From Jongsikchunia kroppenstedtii DSM 45133 (GTDB taxonomy: Bacteria > Actinomycetota > Actinomycetes > Mycobacteriales > Mycobacteriaceae): DNA of 64,000 nt. Every line of letters starts with the position of its first letter. Position 1 is the stretch's first letter. Position numbers and translations under genes: made by a program. Below the pieces are notes generated by a model. It made no database searches. It was not told the DNA's origin and was given only the letters and a program-made list of their open reading frames with translations. Positions 21,375-30,923 of this stretch are shown here, piece after piece. The stretch is from contig NZ_AQYG01000047.1 of the NCBI RefSeq assembly GCF_000380485.1, positions 124,001 to 188,000 on the forward strand. The letters are read 5' to 3'.

Positions 21375-22625
21375 CTACTGGGAAGTCGGGATCCGGACGC
21401 CCAGCAACGCGTCGACCGTGGCGGCGATCTGTCCTGGCGCCTCGGCGTCATGACCGATCCCCCGCGTCGCGTCAGCCGCCCAGGCGTCGATCGCGACCAA
21501 CGCCTTCGGCGTATCCAGGTCGTCGGCGAGGTGCTGACGCACCCGCTCGATCGTCGGCGCCGCGTCCGGCCCGGCGGGCACCGCGGTCGCAGTCGCCCAG
21601 CGCGACAGCCGATTTCGAGCGTCGTCGAGAACCTGATCGGACCAGGTCCGATCGGTGCGGTAGTGGTCGGCGATCAGGCCCAGCCGGACGGCCGCGGGGT
21701 CGACGCCCTGGTCGCGCAGCTTGTGCACGAACACCAGGTTGCCCAGGCTCTTGGACATCTTCTCGCCGTTCAGCCCGATCATCCCGGTGTGCACGTAGTG
21801 GTTGGCGAATCGGCGCACGCCGGTCAGCGCCTCGCCGTGAGCCGCCGAGAACTCGTGATGCGGGAAGATCAGGTCGCTGCCGCCGCCCTGAACGTCGAAA
21901 CCCGCGCCGATGCGGTTCAGCGCGATCGCGGCGCACTCGATATGCCAGCCCGGACGCCCCGATCCGAACGGCGCGTCCCAGGAGGGCTCGCCCGGCCGGG
22001 CCGCGCGCCACAGCAGCGCGTCGAGGGGGTTGCGCTTGCCCGGCCGCTGCGGATCGCCGCCACGCTCGGCGAAGAACGTCGCCATCGTCTCCGCGTCGTA
22101 TCCCGATTCATAGCCGAACTGCTTGGTCGCGTCGATCCGGTAATAGACGTCCCGGTACTCGTCGTACTCGAGCTGATACGCCGCGCCCGATGTCAGCAGC
22201 TTCTCGACGACCTCGATGACCTCGTCCACCGACTCGACCGCGCCGATGTAGTCGCGCGGCGGTAGGACGCCCAGCGCCGACATGTCGTCGCGGAACAACT
22301 CGATCTCGCGGTTGCCCAAATCCACCCAGTCGACGCCGTCGCGTTCGGCCCGCTCGAACAGCGGATCGTCGACGTCGGTGATGTTCTGCACGTAGTGCAC
22401 GTCGTGGCCGAGATCCCGCCACACCCGGTTGATCAGGTCGAACGTCACGTAGGTGGCCGCATGGCCGAGGTGCGCGGCGTCATAGGGGGTGATGCCGCAG
22501 ACGTACATCGTCGCGGTGCTCCCCGGACTCACGGGAACCACCTGTCGGTCGGCGGTGTCGAACAGCCGCAGCTGCGGTCCGGTTCCGGGCAATGCGACGG
22601 GCTCCGGCGTGTTCCACGACTTCAT
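21375..22625 (-). CDS. mshC: Mycothiol ligase MshC (Cys:GlcN-Ins ligase)
   Basis: MshC joins cysteine to 1-O-glucosaminyl-myo-inositol using ATP, a late step of mycothiol synthesis. The 416-aa protein is a CysRS paralogue: zinc ligand Cys43 in [10 protein letters not shown], the HIGH-like AHLGHA, second zinc region GWHIECAAI, and [10 protein letters not shown]. It lacks the anticodon-binding domain of true CysRS, and [13 protein letters not shown] with the short C-terminus fits MshC. TAAGGT 6 nt before the ATG suggests a leaderless start, although GGTGAG could also serve as a ribosome-binding site. Confidence 0.95.
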   Translation of the reverse strand: MKSWNTPEPVALPGTGPQLRLFDTADRQVVPVSPGSTATMYVCGITPYDAAHLGHAATYVTFDLINRVWRDLGHDVHYVQNITDVDDPLFERAERDGVDWVDLGNREIELFRDDMSALGVLPPRDYIGAVESVDEVIEVVEKLLTSGAAYQLEYDEYRDVYYRIDATKQFGYESGYDAETMATFFAERGGDPQRPGKRNPLDALLWRAARPGEPSWDAPFGSGRPGWHIECAAIALNRIGAGFDVQGGGSDLIFPHHEFSAAHGEALTGVRRFANHYVHTGMIGLNGEKMSKSLGNLVFVHKLRDQGVDPAAVRLGLIADHYRTDRTWSDQVLDDARNRLSRWATATAVPAGPDAAPTIERVRQHLADDLDTPKALVAIDAWAADATRGIGHDAEAPGQIAATVDALLGVRIPTSQ

Positions 22626-22709
22626 GCCCTCACCTTAGGAGTCTCCTCTGAGGCGTCCGATTCGGGGCAGCCCCGATCCGCACTGCGCCTGGACCGATCC
22701 GCGCTCGCC

Positions 22710-23522
22710 CTAGAACGGCGGCCACGGGATCGGTCGAGGGCGATGCGGCGTAGGAAACACCGGATGGTCCAACAGCTTTCGCAGCCGTTCAGCCAGCGCA
22801 TCGATCTCGTGGGCGGTGATCAGGTCCGAGAGCTCGTCCGCCAGCTCGCCCGCCAGCGCCCCGCTGACCTTCTCGACGGCAAGCAGCTCGTCGTCCACCA
22901 GCTCTTGGTCCGCCCAGCCCCACAGGACGGTCCGCAGCTTGTCCTCGCTGTGCAGGCAGATGCCGTGATCGACGCCGAACAGCTCACCACCCGGCCCGGT
23001 GAGGATGTGGCCGCCCTTGCGGTCGGCGTTGTTGATCACCAGGTCCAGCAGCGCCAGCCGGCGCAGCGCCGGGTCGTCAGAGTGGACCAGGACCAGCGGC
23101 CCGCCGTCCGGACCACGCGCCGACAGCACCGGCATCCAGCCGTCCGGCACCGCATCGGGTGCACAGAGATCGACCGGCTCGAGCCGATGATCGTCGGCCT
23201 CGGTCGTGTCCGGCTCCACCCACAGCTGCGCCATGCCGGGCCCGTAGGGGCCGTCCCGCATGACGGTCGGCGGGATCAACTGCAGCCCCATCGCCTCGCT
23301 GATCAGGTACGACCCCACCTCGCGACCCGCCAGCGTGCCATCCGGGAAGTCCCACAGGGGCTGCTCACCGCGGACCGGCTTGTAGACGCAGCGCGCGGCC
23401 TGGCCGTCGAGCTCGACGTCGCAGAGCAGCGTCGCGTTGCTCGCCTCGCGGATCTGACCGAGCGGTTCCAACGTGCCGCCGGTCAATAGCTCCATCGCCG
23501 CCGGACGCAGCAGCTCAGTCAT
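22710..23522 (-). CDS. SCO1664-family protein (PI3/4-kinase-like fold)
   Basis: The 270-aa protein belongs to the actinobacterial SCO1664 family, distantly related to phosphatidylinositol 3-/4-kinases. The putative ATP lysine is in RCVYKPVRGEQPL. The catalytic loop-like LLDLVINNADRKGGHIL carries an Asp and an Asn-Asn-Ala-Asp pattern, followed by FGVDHGICL as the DFG-equivalent. The substrate is unknown. The start at 23522 overlaps the DUF3090 gene by 8 nt. The pair plus a histidine phosphatase and mshC is a recurrent actinobacterial block, as I recall it from M. tuberculosis Rv2133c-Rv2135c. Confidence 0.82.
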   Translation of the reverse strand: MTELLRPAAMELLTGGTLEPLGQIREASNATLLCDVELDGQAARCVYKPVRGEQPLWDFPDGTLAGREVGSYLISEAMGLQLIPPTVMRDGPYGPGMAQLWVEPDTTEADDHRLEPVDLCAPDAVPDGWMPVLSARGPDGGPLVLVHSDDPALRRLALLDLVINNADRKGGHILTGPGGELFGVDHGICLHSEDKLRTVLWGWADQELVDDELLAVEKVSGALAGELADELSDLITAHEIDALAERLRKLLDHPVFPTPHRPRPIPWPPF

Positions 23523-24129
23523 TCTCGTCGTCGGGGTCATCGGGATCGATCGGCGTCGACAGCTCGCCGGTGATGCCGCCCCGCCGATAGCCGTTGGTCC
23601 GCACACACATATGGCCGGCCGCGTCCAGCGGCTCCCCGCAGAGCGGGCACGGCTCCCGGCCGGCCGAGATCACCTTCGCGGCCCGGTTGGCGAATTCGCG
23701 GGCGGCCTCCGGACTCAGGAATACCCGCACCGCGTCGGGGCCCTCGTCGGTGTCGTCGAGTACCACCGACTCGTCGAACTCGCCCTCGGTGATCGCCAGC
23801 AGCTCCACCACGACCGCGCGGGACTCCGCATCCCAACCCAGGCCCATCGTGCCGACGCGGAACTCGGTGTCGACCGGCATGACCAGCGGATTCAGATCGA
23901 CCACCTCATCAGACGCCGGCGGCACCGGGGTTCCGAATCGGCGATGCACCTCGTCGAGCAGCGCGCCGACACGGTCGGCGAGGATCTGCACCTGCTGCTT
24001 CTCCAACAAAACACTGACCACCCGTGTCTGATGCACGGCCTGCAGATAGAACGTGCGGTCGCCGGGCTGCCCGACCGTGCCGGCGACGAACCGGTCCGGG
24101 CTACGGAAGACGTGTATCGCGCGCGCCAT
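23515..24129 (-). CDS. DUF3090-family protein with C-terminal zinc-ribbon-like motif
   Basis: The 204-aa protein starts at the ATG at 24129 after GAGGGAGA. The body (MARAIHVFRSPDRFVAGTVG, FYLQAVHQTRVVSVLLEKQQ) is the conserved DUF3090 domain. Near the C-terminus CPLCGEPLDAAGHMCVR supplies three cysteines and a histidine for a metal site. The function is unknown. Overlap with the kinase-like gene implies a complex or joint pathway; I can only say the two are translationally linked. Confidence 0.85.
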   Translation of the reverse strand: MARAIHVFRSPDRFVAGTVGQPGDRTFYLQAVHQTRVVSVLLEKQQVQILADRVGALLDEVHRRFGTPVPPASDEVVDLNPLVMPVDTEFRVGTMGLGWDAESRAVVVELLAITEGEFDESVVLDDTDEGPDAVRVFLSPEAAREFANRAAKVISAGREPCPLCGEPLDAAGHMCVRTNGYRRGGITGELSTPIDPDDPDDEND

Positions 24130-24171
24130 GCAATCTCCCTCGATCGTGCGGACCCCGACATCTGACACCCA

Positions 24172-24822
24172 TTATTCGCGACTCCCGCCGACCGTCTCAG
24201 GTGGCTTGGCCGGGATTCCCGGCAATGCGGCGCAGTTCACGCCGTGCACGTACGGACGATCCGCCGAATACCGGACCACACTGATCGACGCCGGGTCGGC
24301 CACGATCCGCTGAAACCCGTCCAGATGCGTGCCGAGCGCGTCGGCCAGGACCGCCTTGATCACGTCGCCGTGCGTGCAGGCGACCCACGCCTTGCCGTCG
24401 GCGCCGTGCACCGCGTCGAGCTCGCGGATCGCCGCCACCGCACGCGCCTGCACCTGGGCCAACCCCTCGCCGCCGGGAAACACCGCGGCCGACGGTTGCC
24501 GCTGCACGACCTTCCACAGCGGTTCCTTGACGAGATCCTTGATCTCGCGGCCGGACCAGTCGCCGTAGTCGACCTCGATCAGCCGATCGTCGACGATGTC
24601 CGGCAGGCCGCGGGCGGCCAGCAGCGGCGCGACCGTCTCCGCGCAACGCTGCAGCGGCGATCGGACCACCGCGGTCAGGTCGGCGATCCCGGCCAGCCGT
24701 TCGACCAGTTCCTGCGCCTGCCCGACTCCCTTCTCGTCGAGTCCGACTCCGGGGGTACGCCCGGCCAGCGTTCCGGCGGTGTTGGACGTCGAGCGCCCAT
24801 GCCGCACCAGCAATACGGTCAC
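24172..24822 (-). CDS. Histidine phosphatase (phosphoglycerate mutase-like)
   Basis: The 216-aa protein has the RHG motif at its very start (TVLLVRHGRSTSNTAG), the second catalytic histidine in VACTHGDVIKAVL and the conserved RSPLQRCAETV. It belongs to the MSMEG_4193/Rv2135c-like group. The substrate is unknown, and its place next to a kinase-like gene suggests opposing kinase and phosphatase steps, which is inference only. TAACCT 6 nt before the GTG start indicates a leaderless promoter for this operon. Confidence 0.88.
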   Translation of the reverse strand: MTVLLVRHGRSTSNTAGTLAGRTPGVGLDEKGVGQAQELVERLAGIADLTAVVRSPLQRCAETVAPLLAARGLPDIVDDRLIEVDYGDWSGREIKDLVKEPLWKVVQRQPSAAVFPGGEGLAQVQARAVAAIRELDAVHGADGKAWVACTHGDVIKAVLADALGTHLDGFQRIVADPASISVVRYSADRPYVHGVNCAALPGIPAKPPETVGGSRE

Positions 24823-24872
24823 CGAACGAGGTTAACCGTCAATCACCGGCGCGGCCTACGCGCGAAGCGAAC

Positions 24873-25706
24873 TCAGGTGGCGCTGATGACGCCGCCGGCG
24901 AGCAGTCCGAGGACGATCGCACCGACGATGATCCGGTAGCCGACGAACCAGTTGAGCGAGTGTTTGGAGACGAATCCGAGCAGCCAGGCGATCGCGGCGT
25001 AGCCGACGATGAAGGCGATCACGGTCGCCACGATCAGCTGCGGGCCGCTGGCGTTCATGCCGTCGTCGGCCGGTTTGAACGCGTCCGGCAGGCTGTACAG
25101 GCCCGACGCCAGCACCGCCGGAATCGCCAGCAGGAACGAGAATCGCACGGCCGCAGCGCGTTCCATGCCCAGGAAGAGGCCCGCGCTGGAGGTGGCGCCC
25201 GACCGGGACACACCCGGAATGAGCGCCAGGCACTGCGCCAACCCCATCGTGATGCCGGTCTTGGCGTCGAGCTGCTCGATCGTGCGCTGTTTGGTGCCGA
25301 ATCGTTCGGCGGCCACGATCACGAACGAGAAGACGATGAGCATGGTCGCTACCAGCCACAGGTTCCGGGCCCCGGTGCGGATCTCATCTTTGAGCAGGTA
25401 GCCGATGATCAGGATCGGGATGGTCGCGATGATCACGTACCAGCCGATCCGATAGTCGAGATCGCCGCGGCGCTCCGGGTGCCGGACACCGAGGAACCAG
25501 CCGCGCACGATCCGCACGATGTCACTCCAGAAGTAGACGAGCACCGCGGCCTCGGTACCCAGCTGGGTGACGGCGGTGAACGAGGCGCCGGCGTCGCCGG
25601 AGAACCAGATCTCCGACACGATCCGCAAGTGGCCGGACGAGCTGATCGGCAGGAACTCGGTGAGTCCCTGCACGAGCCCGAGCACGATCGTCTGCAACCA
25701 GCTCAT
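24873..25706 (-). CDS. uppP: Undecaprenyl-diphosphatase UppP
   Basis: UppP (BacA) is an integral membrane enzyme that dephosphorylates undecaprenyl (decaprenyl) diphosphate to recycle the lipid carrier for peptidoglycan and arabinogalactan. The 277-aa product shows both signature blocks, [20 protein letters not shown] and [13 protein letters not shown], with about eight membrane segments. The start [10 protein letters not shown] at 25706 matches the mycobacterial protein; a GTG at 25748 would add 14 residues. It also gives bacitracin tolerance when abundant. Confidence 0.95.
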   Translation of the reverse strand: MSWLQTIVLGLVQGLTEFLPISSSGHLRIVSEIWFSGDAGASFTAVTQLGTEAAVLVYFWSDIVRIVRGWFLGVRHPERRGDLDYRIGWYVIIATIPILIIGYLLKDEIRTGARNLWLVATMLIVFSFVIVAAERFGTKQRTIEQLDAKTGITMGLAQCLALIPGVSRSGATSSAGLFLGMERAAAVRFSFLLAIPAVLASGLYSLPDAFKPADDGMNASGPQLIVATVIAFIVGYAAIAWLLGFVSKHSLNWFVGYRIIVGAIVLGLLAGGVISAT

Positions 25707-25873
25707 CGAATCCGTCGTCGTTGTCGCCAGGGACGCCACTTCCACCACGAGGCGAGATCGTACGGCCTCGCGTCCGAATCGCCCGAACTCGGACGCGCCG
25801 ACCGTCTCGGATTCCGGCTTCGCGCAGGGGCCGGATTCGGGTGACGGCGGTGCCGCCCGGCAAGATGGGGGGC

Positions 25874-26899
25874 ATGAAATCGGTGCGGCGGACAGCAGGA
25901 GCGGTTGCGACGGGTGCCGTGGTCGTGATGCTGGCCGTCGGATGTTCGAGCAGCAAGAGCAGCTCGGTCGCCACCACGGAGCCCGCCACCCCGGCCTCTG
26001 CGACCGCGGTGAGCCAGCCGCCGGCCGGCATCGTCGTTCCGTCGGGACCGATCAAGCAGGTCGTCGCGTTGCCGGTTCCTGGACAGGCGGCAACGTTGTC
26101 GACCGACGGCCGCAGCCTCGTGATTACGACTTTCCACAATCCTGCCGAGCGTCGGCCTCTGGTAGGCACACCGCCGACAACACACACCATCTCCCTCCCC
26201 GCATCGGCCGCAGCCGTCGCGGCCGGGCCCACCGGCCTGTTGGCGGCGGTACCCGACGCGGTCCTCACCATCGATCCCGGAACCGGCGCGATCGCCCGGC
26301 GCGAGATCTCCGCGCCGGACCCGCTGTCGATCACCGCGGTCGACGGCGACACGACGGCCGTGGGGACGGCCGACGGCAAGGTGCTGCTCGTGCATCGTTC
26401 CGGCGACGTCGACACGATCAGCGGCCTGGTGCGGGTGGATTCGCTTGCCGCCCACGATGGTCGGCTCGTCGCCCTGGACCGCGCGCAGTCGGCGATCGCC
26501 GAGGTCGACCTGTCCAAGAAGGAGTTCGAGGGCCGCCAGCGGGCCGGCAACGGCGCCGCGAACGTGATCGCCGACCGCTACGGCCGATTCCTCATCACCA
26601 ATCCGCGGGACGGACAGCTGATCAGCTTCTACGGCGATCCGCCGGTCGAGCGCTTCGCGTTCCCCGTCCCGAATGGTCCCTACGGCGTCGCCTATGACGA
26701 CAACCGCAACGTGGCCTGGGTGGCCGAGTCCGGCGCGAATACCGTCACCGGTTATGAACTGGCAAGCGGGATGCCGATCCAGACCAAGCAATCGCCGACC
26801 GTGCGGCAACCGGATTCGATCGCGGTCGACGCCGCGGGCGGAACACTATTCATCGGCTCGGCCGCCGGCGACGGCCTGCAAGCAATAGCGCTGGGGTGA
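25874..26899 (+). CDS. LppL-like lipoprotein with YncE-type beta-propeller
   Basis: The 341-aa precursor has a lipoprotein signal peptide ([20 protein letters not shown] then lipobox AVGC), so Cys is lipidated at the outer face of the membrane. After a Ser/Thr/Pro linker comes a beta-propeller with blade motifs [20 protein letters not shown] and [20 protein letters not shown]. Position before pyrD matches M. tuberculosis lppL (Rv2138). Ligand and function are unknown. The 167-nt gap before it (25707-25873) holds no gene. Confidence 0.82.
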   Translation: MKSVRRTAGAVATGAVVVMLAVGCSSSKSSSVATTEPATPASATAVSQPPAGIVVPSGPIKQVVALPVPGQAATLSTDGRSLVITTFHNPAERRPLVGTPPTTHTISLPASAAAVAAGPTGLLAAVPDAVLTIDPGTGAIARREISAPDPLSITAVDGDTTAVGTADGKVLLVHRSGDVDTISGLVRVDSLAAHDGRLVALDRAQSAIAEVDLSKKEFEGRQRAGNGAANVIADRYGRFLITNPRDGQLISFYGDPPVERFAFPVPNGPYGVAYDDNRNVAWVAESGANTVTGYELASGMPIQTKQSPTVRQPDSIAVDAAGGTLFIGSAAGDGLQAIALG

Positions 26900-26903
26900 C
26901 GGC

Positions 26904-27176
26904 ATGGCCAGACGCGTTCGCAAGCCCGGCTTTCCGCTCGAGTGGGAACACCACTCCGAGTCGGACCGCTACGAATACGTTCCGCTGCGCCTGCCCCCTG
27001 ACGTCACCCGGGTGACCGCCTCGCTGCGGCTGTCGATCCAGGCCGAATTCGGCGGCTGGGAACTGACCCGCGTACGGCTCTACGCCGACGGCACCCGAAA
27101 GGTCCTGTTGCGCAGGCCCAAACGTAAGCACGACATCTCCGACCCCGACAACTACGACCCCGGACTGATCGCCTGA
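26904..27176 (+). CDS. DUF5703-family small protein
   Basis: The 90-aa basic protein ([51 protein letters not shown]) matches, from memory, the DUF5703 family. Function is unknown. It sits 4 nt after the lipoprotein gene, and its stop overlaps the pyrD ATG by one base (TGATG), so it lies in the lipoprotein-DUF5703-pyrD operon. Confidence 0.8.
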   Translation: MARRVRKPGFPLEWEHHSESDRYEYVPLRLPPDVTRVTASLRLSIQAEFGGWELTRVRLYADGTRKVLLRRPKRKHDISDPDNYDPGLIA

Positions 27177-28339
27177 TGACCGAACAAGCCCCCGCTACCG
27201 CCGTCGGCACGGCGCCCCGGCGCACCGCCGCCGACGCCGCCATCGCGGCGTTCAACCGAGGTCTCTATCCTCTACTCCGCACCGTGATGTTCCTGGTCTC
27301 GCCGGAGCGGATCCACCACCTGGTATTCGCCGCCTTCCGCTTCCTCGGCCGGTTCCGGATCCTCCGGTCGATCGCCGGCCGCCTGTTTGCGGTCAACGAC
27401 CCGGTGCTGCGCACCACGGCCTTCGGCGTCGAGTTCCCGGCGCCGCTGGGACTCGCGGCCGGCTTCGATAAGAACGGCGAGGCCATCGACGCCTGGGGCG
27501 CACTGGGGTTCGGTTACGCCGAGATCGGCACGGTCACGGCATCCGCACAGCCGGGCAACCCGCAGCCGCGGCTGTTCCGCCTGTCGGCCGACCGGGCCCT
27601 GATCAATCGGATGGGTTTCAACAACCATGGCGCCGGCGAGGCGGCCGGTCGGCTTCGGGTGCGCAAGGCGACCGGGACCGCCGTGCCGATCGGCGCCAAC
27701 ATCGGCAAGACCAAGGTCGTGGAACCACAGGACGCCGCCGAGGACTACCGGGCGAGCGCCCGACTTCTGGGTCCCCTTGCCGATTTCGTCGTCGTCAATG
27801 TCAGTTCGCCGAATACCCCCGGACTGCGCGACCTGCAGGCGGTCGATTCGCTGCGACCGATCCTGTCCGCCGTGCTGGAGGCCGTCGACGACAAGCCGGT
27901 ACTGGTGAAGATCGCGCCGGATCTGGCTGACGCCGACGTGGACGCGGTCGCCGATCTCGCGGTCGAGCTGGGGCTGGCCGGCATCGTCTGCACCAACACG
28001 ACCATCCGCCGCGACGGCCTGCAGTCGGATCCGTCGGTCGTCGCCGAGACCGGTGGACTGTCGGGGCCGCCCGTCGCCGCACGTTCGCTGGAGGTGCTGC
28101 GCCGCCTGTATGCCCGTGTCGGCGACCGGCTGACGCTGGTATCGGTCGGCGGCATCGAGACCGCCGACCAGGCGTGGGAACGCGTCTGCGCCGGCGCCTC
28201 GCTGCTGCAGGGTTACACCGGCTTCATCTACGGCGGACCGTTCTGGACCACCCAGATTCATCGCGGCCTCGCGGCCCGCGCCCGTGCCGCCGGGTTCGCC
28301 AGCATCGCCGACGCGGTCGGCAGTGCGGCCACGCGCTGA
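27176..28339 (+). CDS. pyrD: Dihydroorotate dehydrogenase (quinone) PyrD
   Basis: PyrD is the class 2, membrane-associated enzyme that oxidises dihydroorotate to orotate using the quinone pool, the fourth pyrimidine step. The 387-aa product has the N-terminal helix extension ([19 protein letters not shown]) typical of class 2, FMN-binding [13 protein letters not shown], the active-site serine loop [11 protein letters not shown], and the C-terminal phosphate-binding [11 protein letters not shown] and TGFIYGGP. It ends one base before the facing DUF6285 gene. Confidence 0.97.
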   Translation: MTEQAPATAVGTAPRRTAADAAIAAFNRGLYPLLRTVMFLVSPERIHHLVFAAFRFLGRFRILRSIAGRLFAVNDPVLRTTAFGVEFPAPLGLAAGFDKNGEAIDAWGALGFGYAEIGTVTASAQPGNPQPRLFRLSADRALINRMGFNNHGAGEAAGRLRVRKATGTAVPIGANIGKTKVVEPQDAAEDYRASARLLGPLADFVVVNVSSPNTPGLRDLQAVDSLRPILSAVLEAVDDKPVLVKIAPDLADADVDAVADLAVELGLAGIVCTNTTIRRDGLQSDPSVVAETGGLSGPPVAARSLEVLRRLYARVGDRLTLVSVGGIETADQAWERVCAGASLLQGYTGFIYGGPFWTTQIHRGLAARARAAGFASIADAVGSAATR

Positions 28340-28678
28340 CTATTCGTTCTGATACCCCGGATGGACGATCGCCAGCCGATAGTCGACGATATCCCGCAGC
28401 GCTGCAACGACTTCGGCATCGCGATCATCGAGCTCGCCGCGCCGGATCGCTTCGGCGAACGCCGCCTCGTCGGCGAATCCCAGGCCGGCGAGCCGCGTCT
28501 GCGTCCGATCCGGCGCATCGGCCAGCAGTTCGCGTTCGACCATGCGCAGCACGCCCACCGCGACCCGGTTGTGGAATTTGACCGCGCCCGTCGTCGCCTC
28601 CGCGACCTCTGTTTCCAGAAATTCCGCCACGGCCGCAACGAGTTCGGCGGCGGTGGGCTGCCCGGCCAGTTCGCTCAT
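28340..28678 (-). CDS. DUF6285 protein, LvaB-like partner of the APH kinase
   Basis: The 112-aa helical acidic protein (TAAELVAAVAEFLETEVAEA, KFHNRVAVGVLRMVERELLA) has the DUF6285 pattern. Proteins of this type sit directly after APH-like kinases in many genomes; I recall that the small protein LvaB of the Pseudomonas putida levulinate operon plays this role and is needed with LvaA to phosphorylate 4-hydroxyacyl-CoA. Start at 28678 after GAGGAGGC, overlapping the kinase stop as ATGA. Activity here is inferred. Confidence 0.78.
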   Translation of the reverse strand: MSELAGQPTAAELVAAVAEFLETEVAEATTGAVKFHNRVAVGVLRMVERELLADAPDRTQTRLAGLGFADEAAFAEAIRRGELDDRDAEVVAALRDIVDYRLAIVHPGYQNE

Positions 28679-29649
28679 GACGCCTCCTCGATCAACGTCA
28701 GCAGATCGTGCTCGGTCTCGGCCGCGCGCCGCCCGATGGCCGCGAGCTCGACCGACCGCTCCCGACCGCTCAGATGCCGATGGGCCTGATAGCAGCAGAT
28801 GATTCCCCACCGCAGCGTTGATTGCACGATCCACCACCGCAGTACATCGCGGTCGATGGTCACCCCCGCGGCTTCTTCGTAGTCGGCGACGAAGTCCTCG
28901 ACGCTCCCGAGGCCGCCGGCCCCCTGCGACCGCGGACGCCCGAATCGCCATGCCCGGATGCAGAACCAGGCCAGGTCTTCGTAGCGGTCGCCGCGATGGA
29001 CGAGTTCCCAGTCCAGGACGGCGGTCAACCGCGGTACGCCGGTATCGATGATCACGTTGCCCATTCGGAAGTCGCCGTGCACCAACACCTCTGGTGTGGC
29101 ATCTGGGCGGCGTGCGGCGAGCCAGCGGTGTACCCATTCGAACGTGGCGTTGCGCACGCCCATCGCTTCGAGCTGTGGATACCAATCCGCGAGCGGATCC
29201 ATGACCGCCAGGTCCAGTCCGGCGGGATCCGACCGGTGAATCGCGGCGACCGCGGCAGCGCACTGCCGCAACAGCTCTCGCCCGCCCGTCGCATCGACGG
29301 CGCGCAGGATCCGCGGCGCCAGGCTCTCCCCCGGCACATAGTCGCAAATCAGGTAGGGATCGCCCAGCGCCGACGCCGACTCGTCGGCCACCACGATGGC
29401 CGGCACCGGGGTGCCCGCGGCCGCGGCCCGGGAGATCGCGGCGGCCTCCAGTGCCATTCCCGAGTGCTGCTCGTCTGCCGGTCCCATACGCAGGATCAGG
29501 CGTCGCACACCGGCCGCGGTCTGTGCGGCGAACGCCCAGGTCGTTCGACTGGCTCCGCCGGTGACGGCCTGCAGATCGAGTGTCTCGACCGGGCCGAGTT
29601 CGGGCTCCAGCACGGCCGGCAGCGCCGCCGACAGCTCGTCGGGCGTCAC
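28675..29649 (-). CDS. APH-family phosphotransferase (LvaA/ACAD10-11-type kinase)
   Basis: The 324-aa protein has an aminoglycoside-phosphotransferase fold with catalytic loop VLVHGDFRMGNVI (Asp and Asn) and metal-binding LTAVLDWELVH. It resembles the kinase domain that is fused to acyl-CoA dehydrogenases in animal ACAD10/ACAD11 and stands alone as LvaA in Pseudomonas, so the likely substrate is a hydroxyacyl-CoA, not an antibiotic. The GTG start overlaps the dehydrogenase stop (GTGA) and the next gene overlaps its own stop (ATGA). All three should be made together. Confidence 0.85.
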   Translation of the reverse strand: MTPDELSAALPAVLEPELGPVETLDLQAVTGGASRTTWAFAAQTAAGVRRLILRMGPADEQHSGMALEAAAISRAAAAGTPVPAIVVADESASALGDPYLICDYVPGESLAPRILRAVDATGGRELLRQCAAAVAAIHRSDPAGLDLAVMDPLADWYPQLEAMGVRNATFEWVHRWLAARRPDATPEVLVHGDFRMGNVIIDTGVPRLTAVLDWELVHRGDRYEDLAWFCIRAWRFGRPRSQGAGGLGSVEDFVADYEEAAGVTIDRDVLRWWIVQSTLRWGIICCYQAHRHLSGRERSVELAAIGRRAAETEHDLLTLIEEAS

Positions 29650-30890
29650 GACGGCTGCTTGCCGAATCGCAGCATCCGCTGGGCCACCCGGCGGATCTGA
29701 ATCTCCTCCGCCCCCTCGGTGATCCGATAGCGGCGATGGTGTCGGTAGATGTGCTCGAACGGTTCGTGCCGGCTGTATCCGATGCCGCCGTGGATCTGCA
29801 TGGCCCGGTCGGCGGCGTCGCAGACCAACCGGTTGGCCCGGTAGTTCGCCATCGACACCTTGTCCGAGACCTGCATGTGGTGATCGCGGTCCAGGTGCCA
29901 GGCCGCGAAATACACCAGCAGGCGCACCATCGCGGCCTCGGTCTGCAATTCCGCCAACGGCCATTGCACCGCCTGATTGATCGCCAGCGGCTTCCCGAAC
30001 ACGTGCCGCTCGCCCGCATAGGCCGCGGCACGGTCGATGCAGTACTGCGCCGCACCCAGGCTGCTGGCCGCCTGCCGAATCCGATTCTCGTGCAAGAAGG
30101 TCTGCCCGACGGCCAGGCCGTCGTCGAGGTCGCCGAGAATCGCCGACGACGGCACCCGCACGTCGTGCAGCTCGACCTCGCCGTGGTCGGTCGGCATGTT
30201 GAAGGTCCACCAGTAGTAGGGAATCTCGAATCCCGGGCTGTCGATGGGTACCAGGAACGCGCTGATCCCCCGTGCCTGGCCGGGCTCGCCGGAGGTGCGG
30301 GCGAAGATCAGATCATGCGAGGCCCGATGCACGCCGGTGTTGAATCGCTTGGCCCCGTTGATGATCCAGTCGTCACCGTCGCGCGCTGCAGCGGTCTCCA
30401 GCCAGGTCGCGTCGGAGCCGTGGTCGGGTTCGGTGAGGCCGAACGCCAGCCCCTTCTCGCCGCGCAGCATCGGTTCGATGAACTCCGCCTTCTGCTCGGC
30501 GGTGCCGAACCGGTCGAGCATGATCACCTGAGGAAAGTTGCCGACGATCGACGATTCGTCCTGCAGGTCGTTGTGCAGGCCCAACCCCTTGTGCGCCAGG
30601 TGCTCCCGGATGACGGCCATGTCGATATTCGTGCCGTCACGGCCGCCATAGGCGGCGGGCAGACCATAGCGCAGCCAACCCGCGCGATCGGCGCGCCGAC
30701 GCATCTCGCCGAGGAGTTCCTCCCACTCGGCACGCGGCACGCCGCCGTTCTCCCAGTCGGTGCGCGCATGTTCGCGCCGATGGTCGAAATACTGCTCGTG
30801 CTCCGCCTGCAGCGGCGCGATCTCCGCGTCGATGAAGGCGTCCATCTCGGCGAGCAGCTCCGGAAGATGCTCGGGTAGAGAGAAATCCAC
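29646..30890 (-). CDS. Acyl-CoA dehydrogenase (LvaC/ACAD11-like)
   Basis: The 414-aa flavoprotein has the acyl-CoA dehydrogenase layout: N-terminal helices, middle strand domain with GLAFGLTEPDHGSDATWLET and INGAKRFNTG, and C-terminal helices with RAMQIHGGIGYSRHEPFEH and ITEGAEEIQIRRVAQ, where the glutamate of TEGAEE takes the catalytic-base position. Coupled to the kinase gene, it may eliminate phosphate from a 4-phosphoacyl-CoA, as LvaC does, rather than run ordinary beta-oxidation. GTG start at 30890 with AGGAAGGA 8 nt upstream. Confidence 0.9.
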   Translation of the reverse strand: MDFSLPEHLPELLAEMDAFIDAEIAPLQAEHEQYFDHRREHARTDWENGGVPRAEWEELLGEMRRRADRAGWLRYGLPAAYGGRDGTNIDMAVIREHLAHKGLGLHNDLQDESSIVGNFPQVIMLDRFGTAEQKAEFIEPMLRGEKGLAFGLTEPDHGSDATWLETAAARDGDDWIINGAKRFNTGVHRASHDLIFARTSGEPGQARGISAFLVPIDSPGFEIPYYWWTFNMPTDHGEVELHDVRVPSSAILGDLDDGLAVGQTFLHENRIRQAASSLGAAQYCIDRAAAYAGERHVFGKPLAINQAVQWPLAELQTEAAMVRLLVYFAAWHLDRDHHMQVSDKVSMANYRANRLVCDAADRAMQIHGGIGYSRHEPFEHIYRHHRRYRITEGAEEIQIRRVAQRMLRFGKQPS

Positions 30891-30923
30891 TGGTGTCGTC
30901 CTTCCTGAATATCTTGCAGGGCA

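Noticed and set aside
25721-25873. N-terminal extension of the LppL-like lipoprotein
   Set aside because: The extension is Arg/Pro-rich and would bury the lipoprotein signal peptide; the ATG at 25874 gives a normal lipobox.
28675-29649. Aminoglycoside resistance gene
   Set aside because: The APH fold is shared by many kinases. Coupling with an acyl-CoA dehydrogenase and DUF6285 indicates a metabolic kinase.
28340-30055. Long minus-strand frame of 571 codons covering the DUF6285 region
   Set aside because: Only the last 112 codons are real. The N-terminal part is out of frame with the kinase and dehydrogenase genes, whose motifs are clear.
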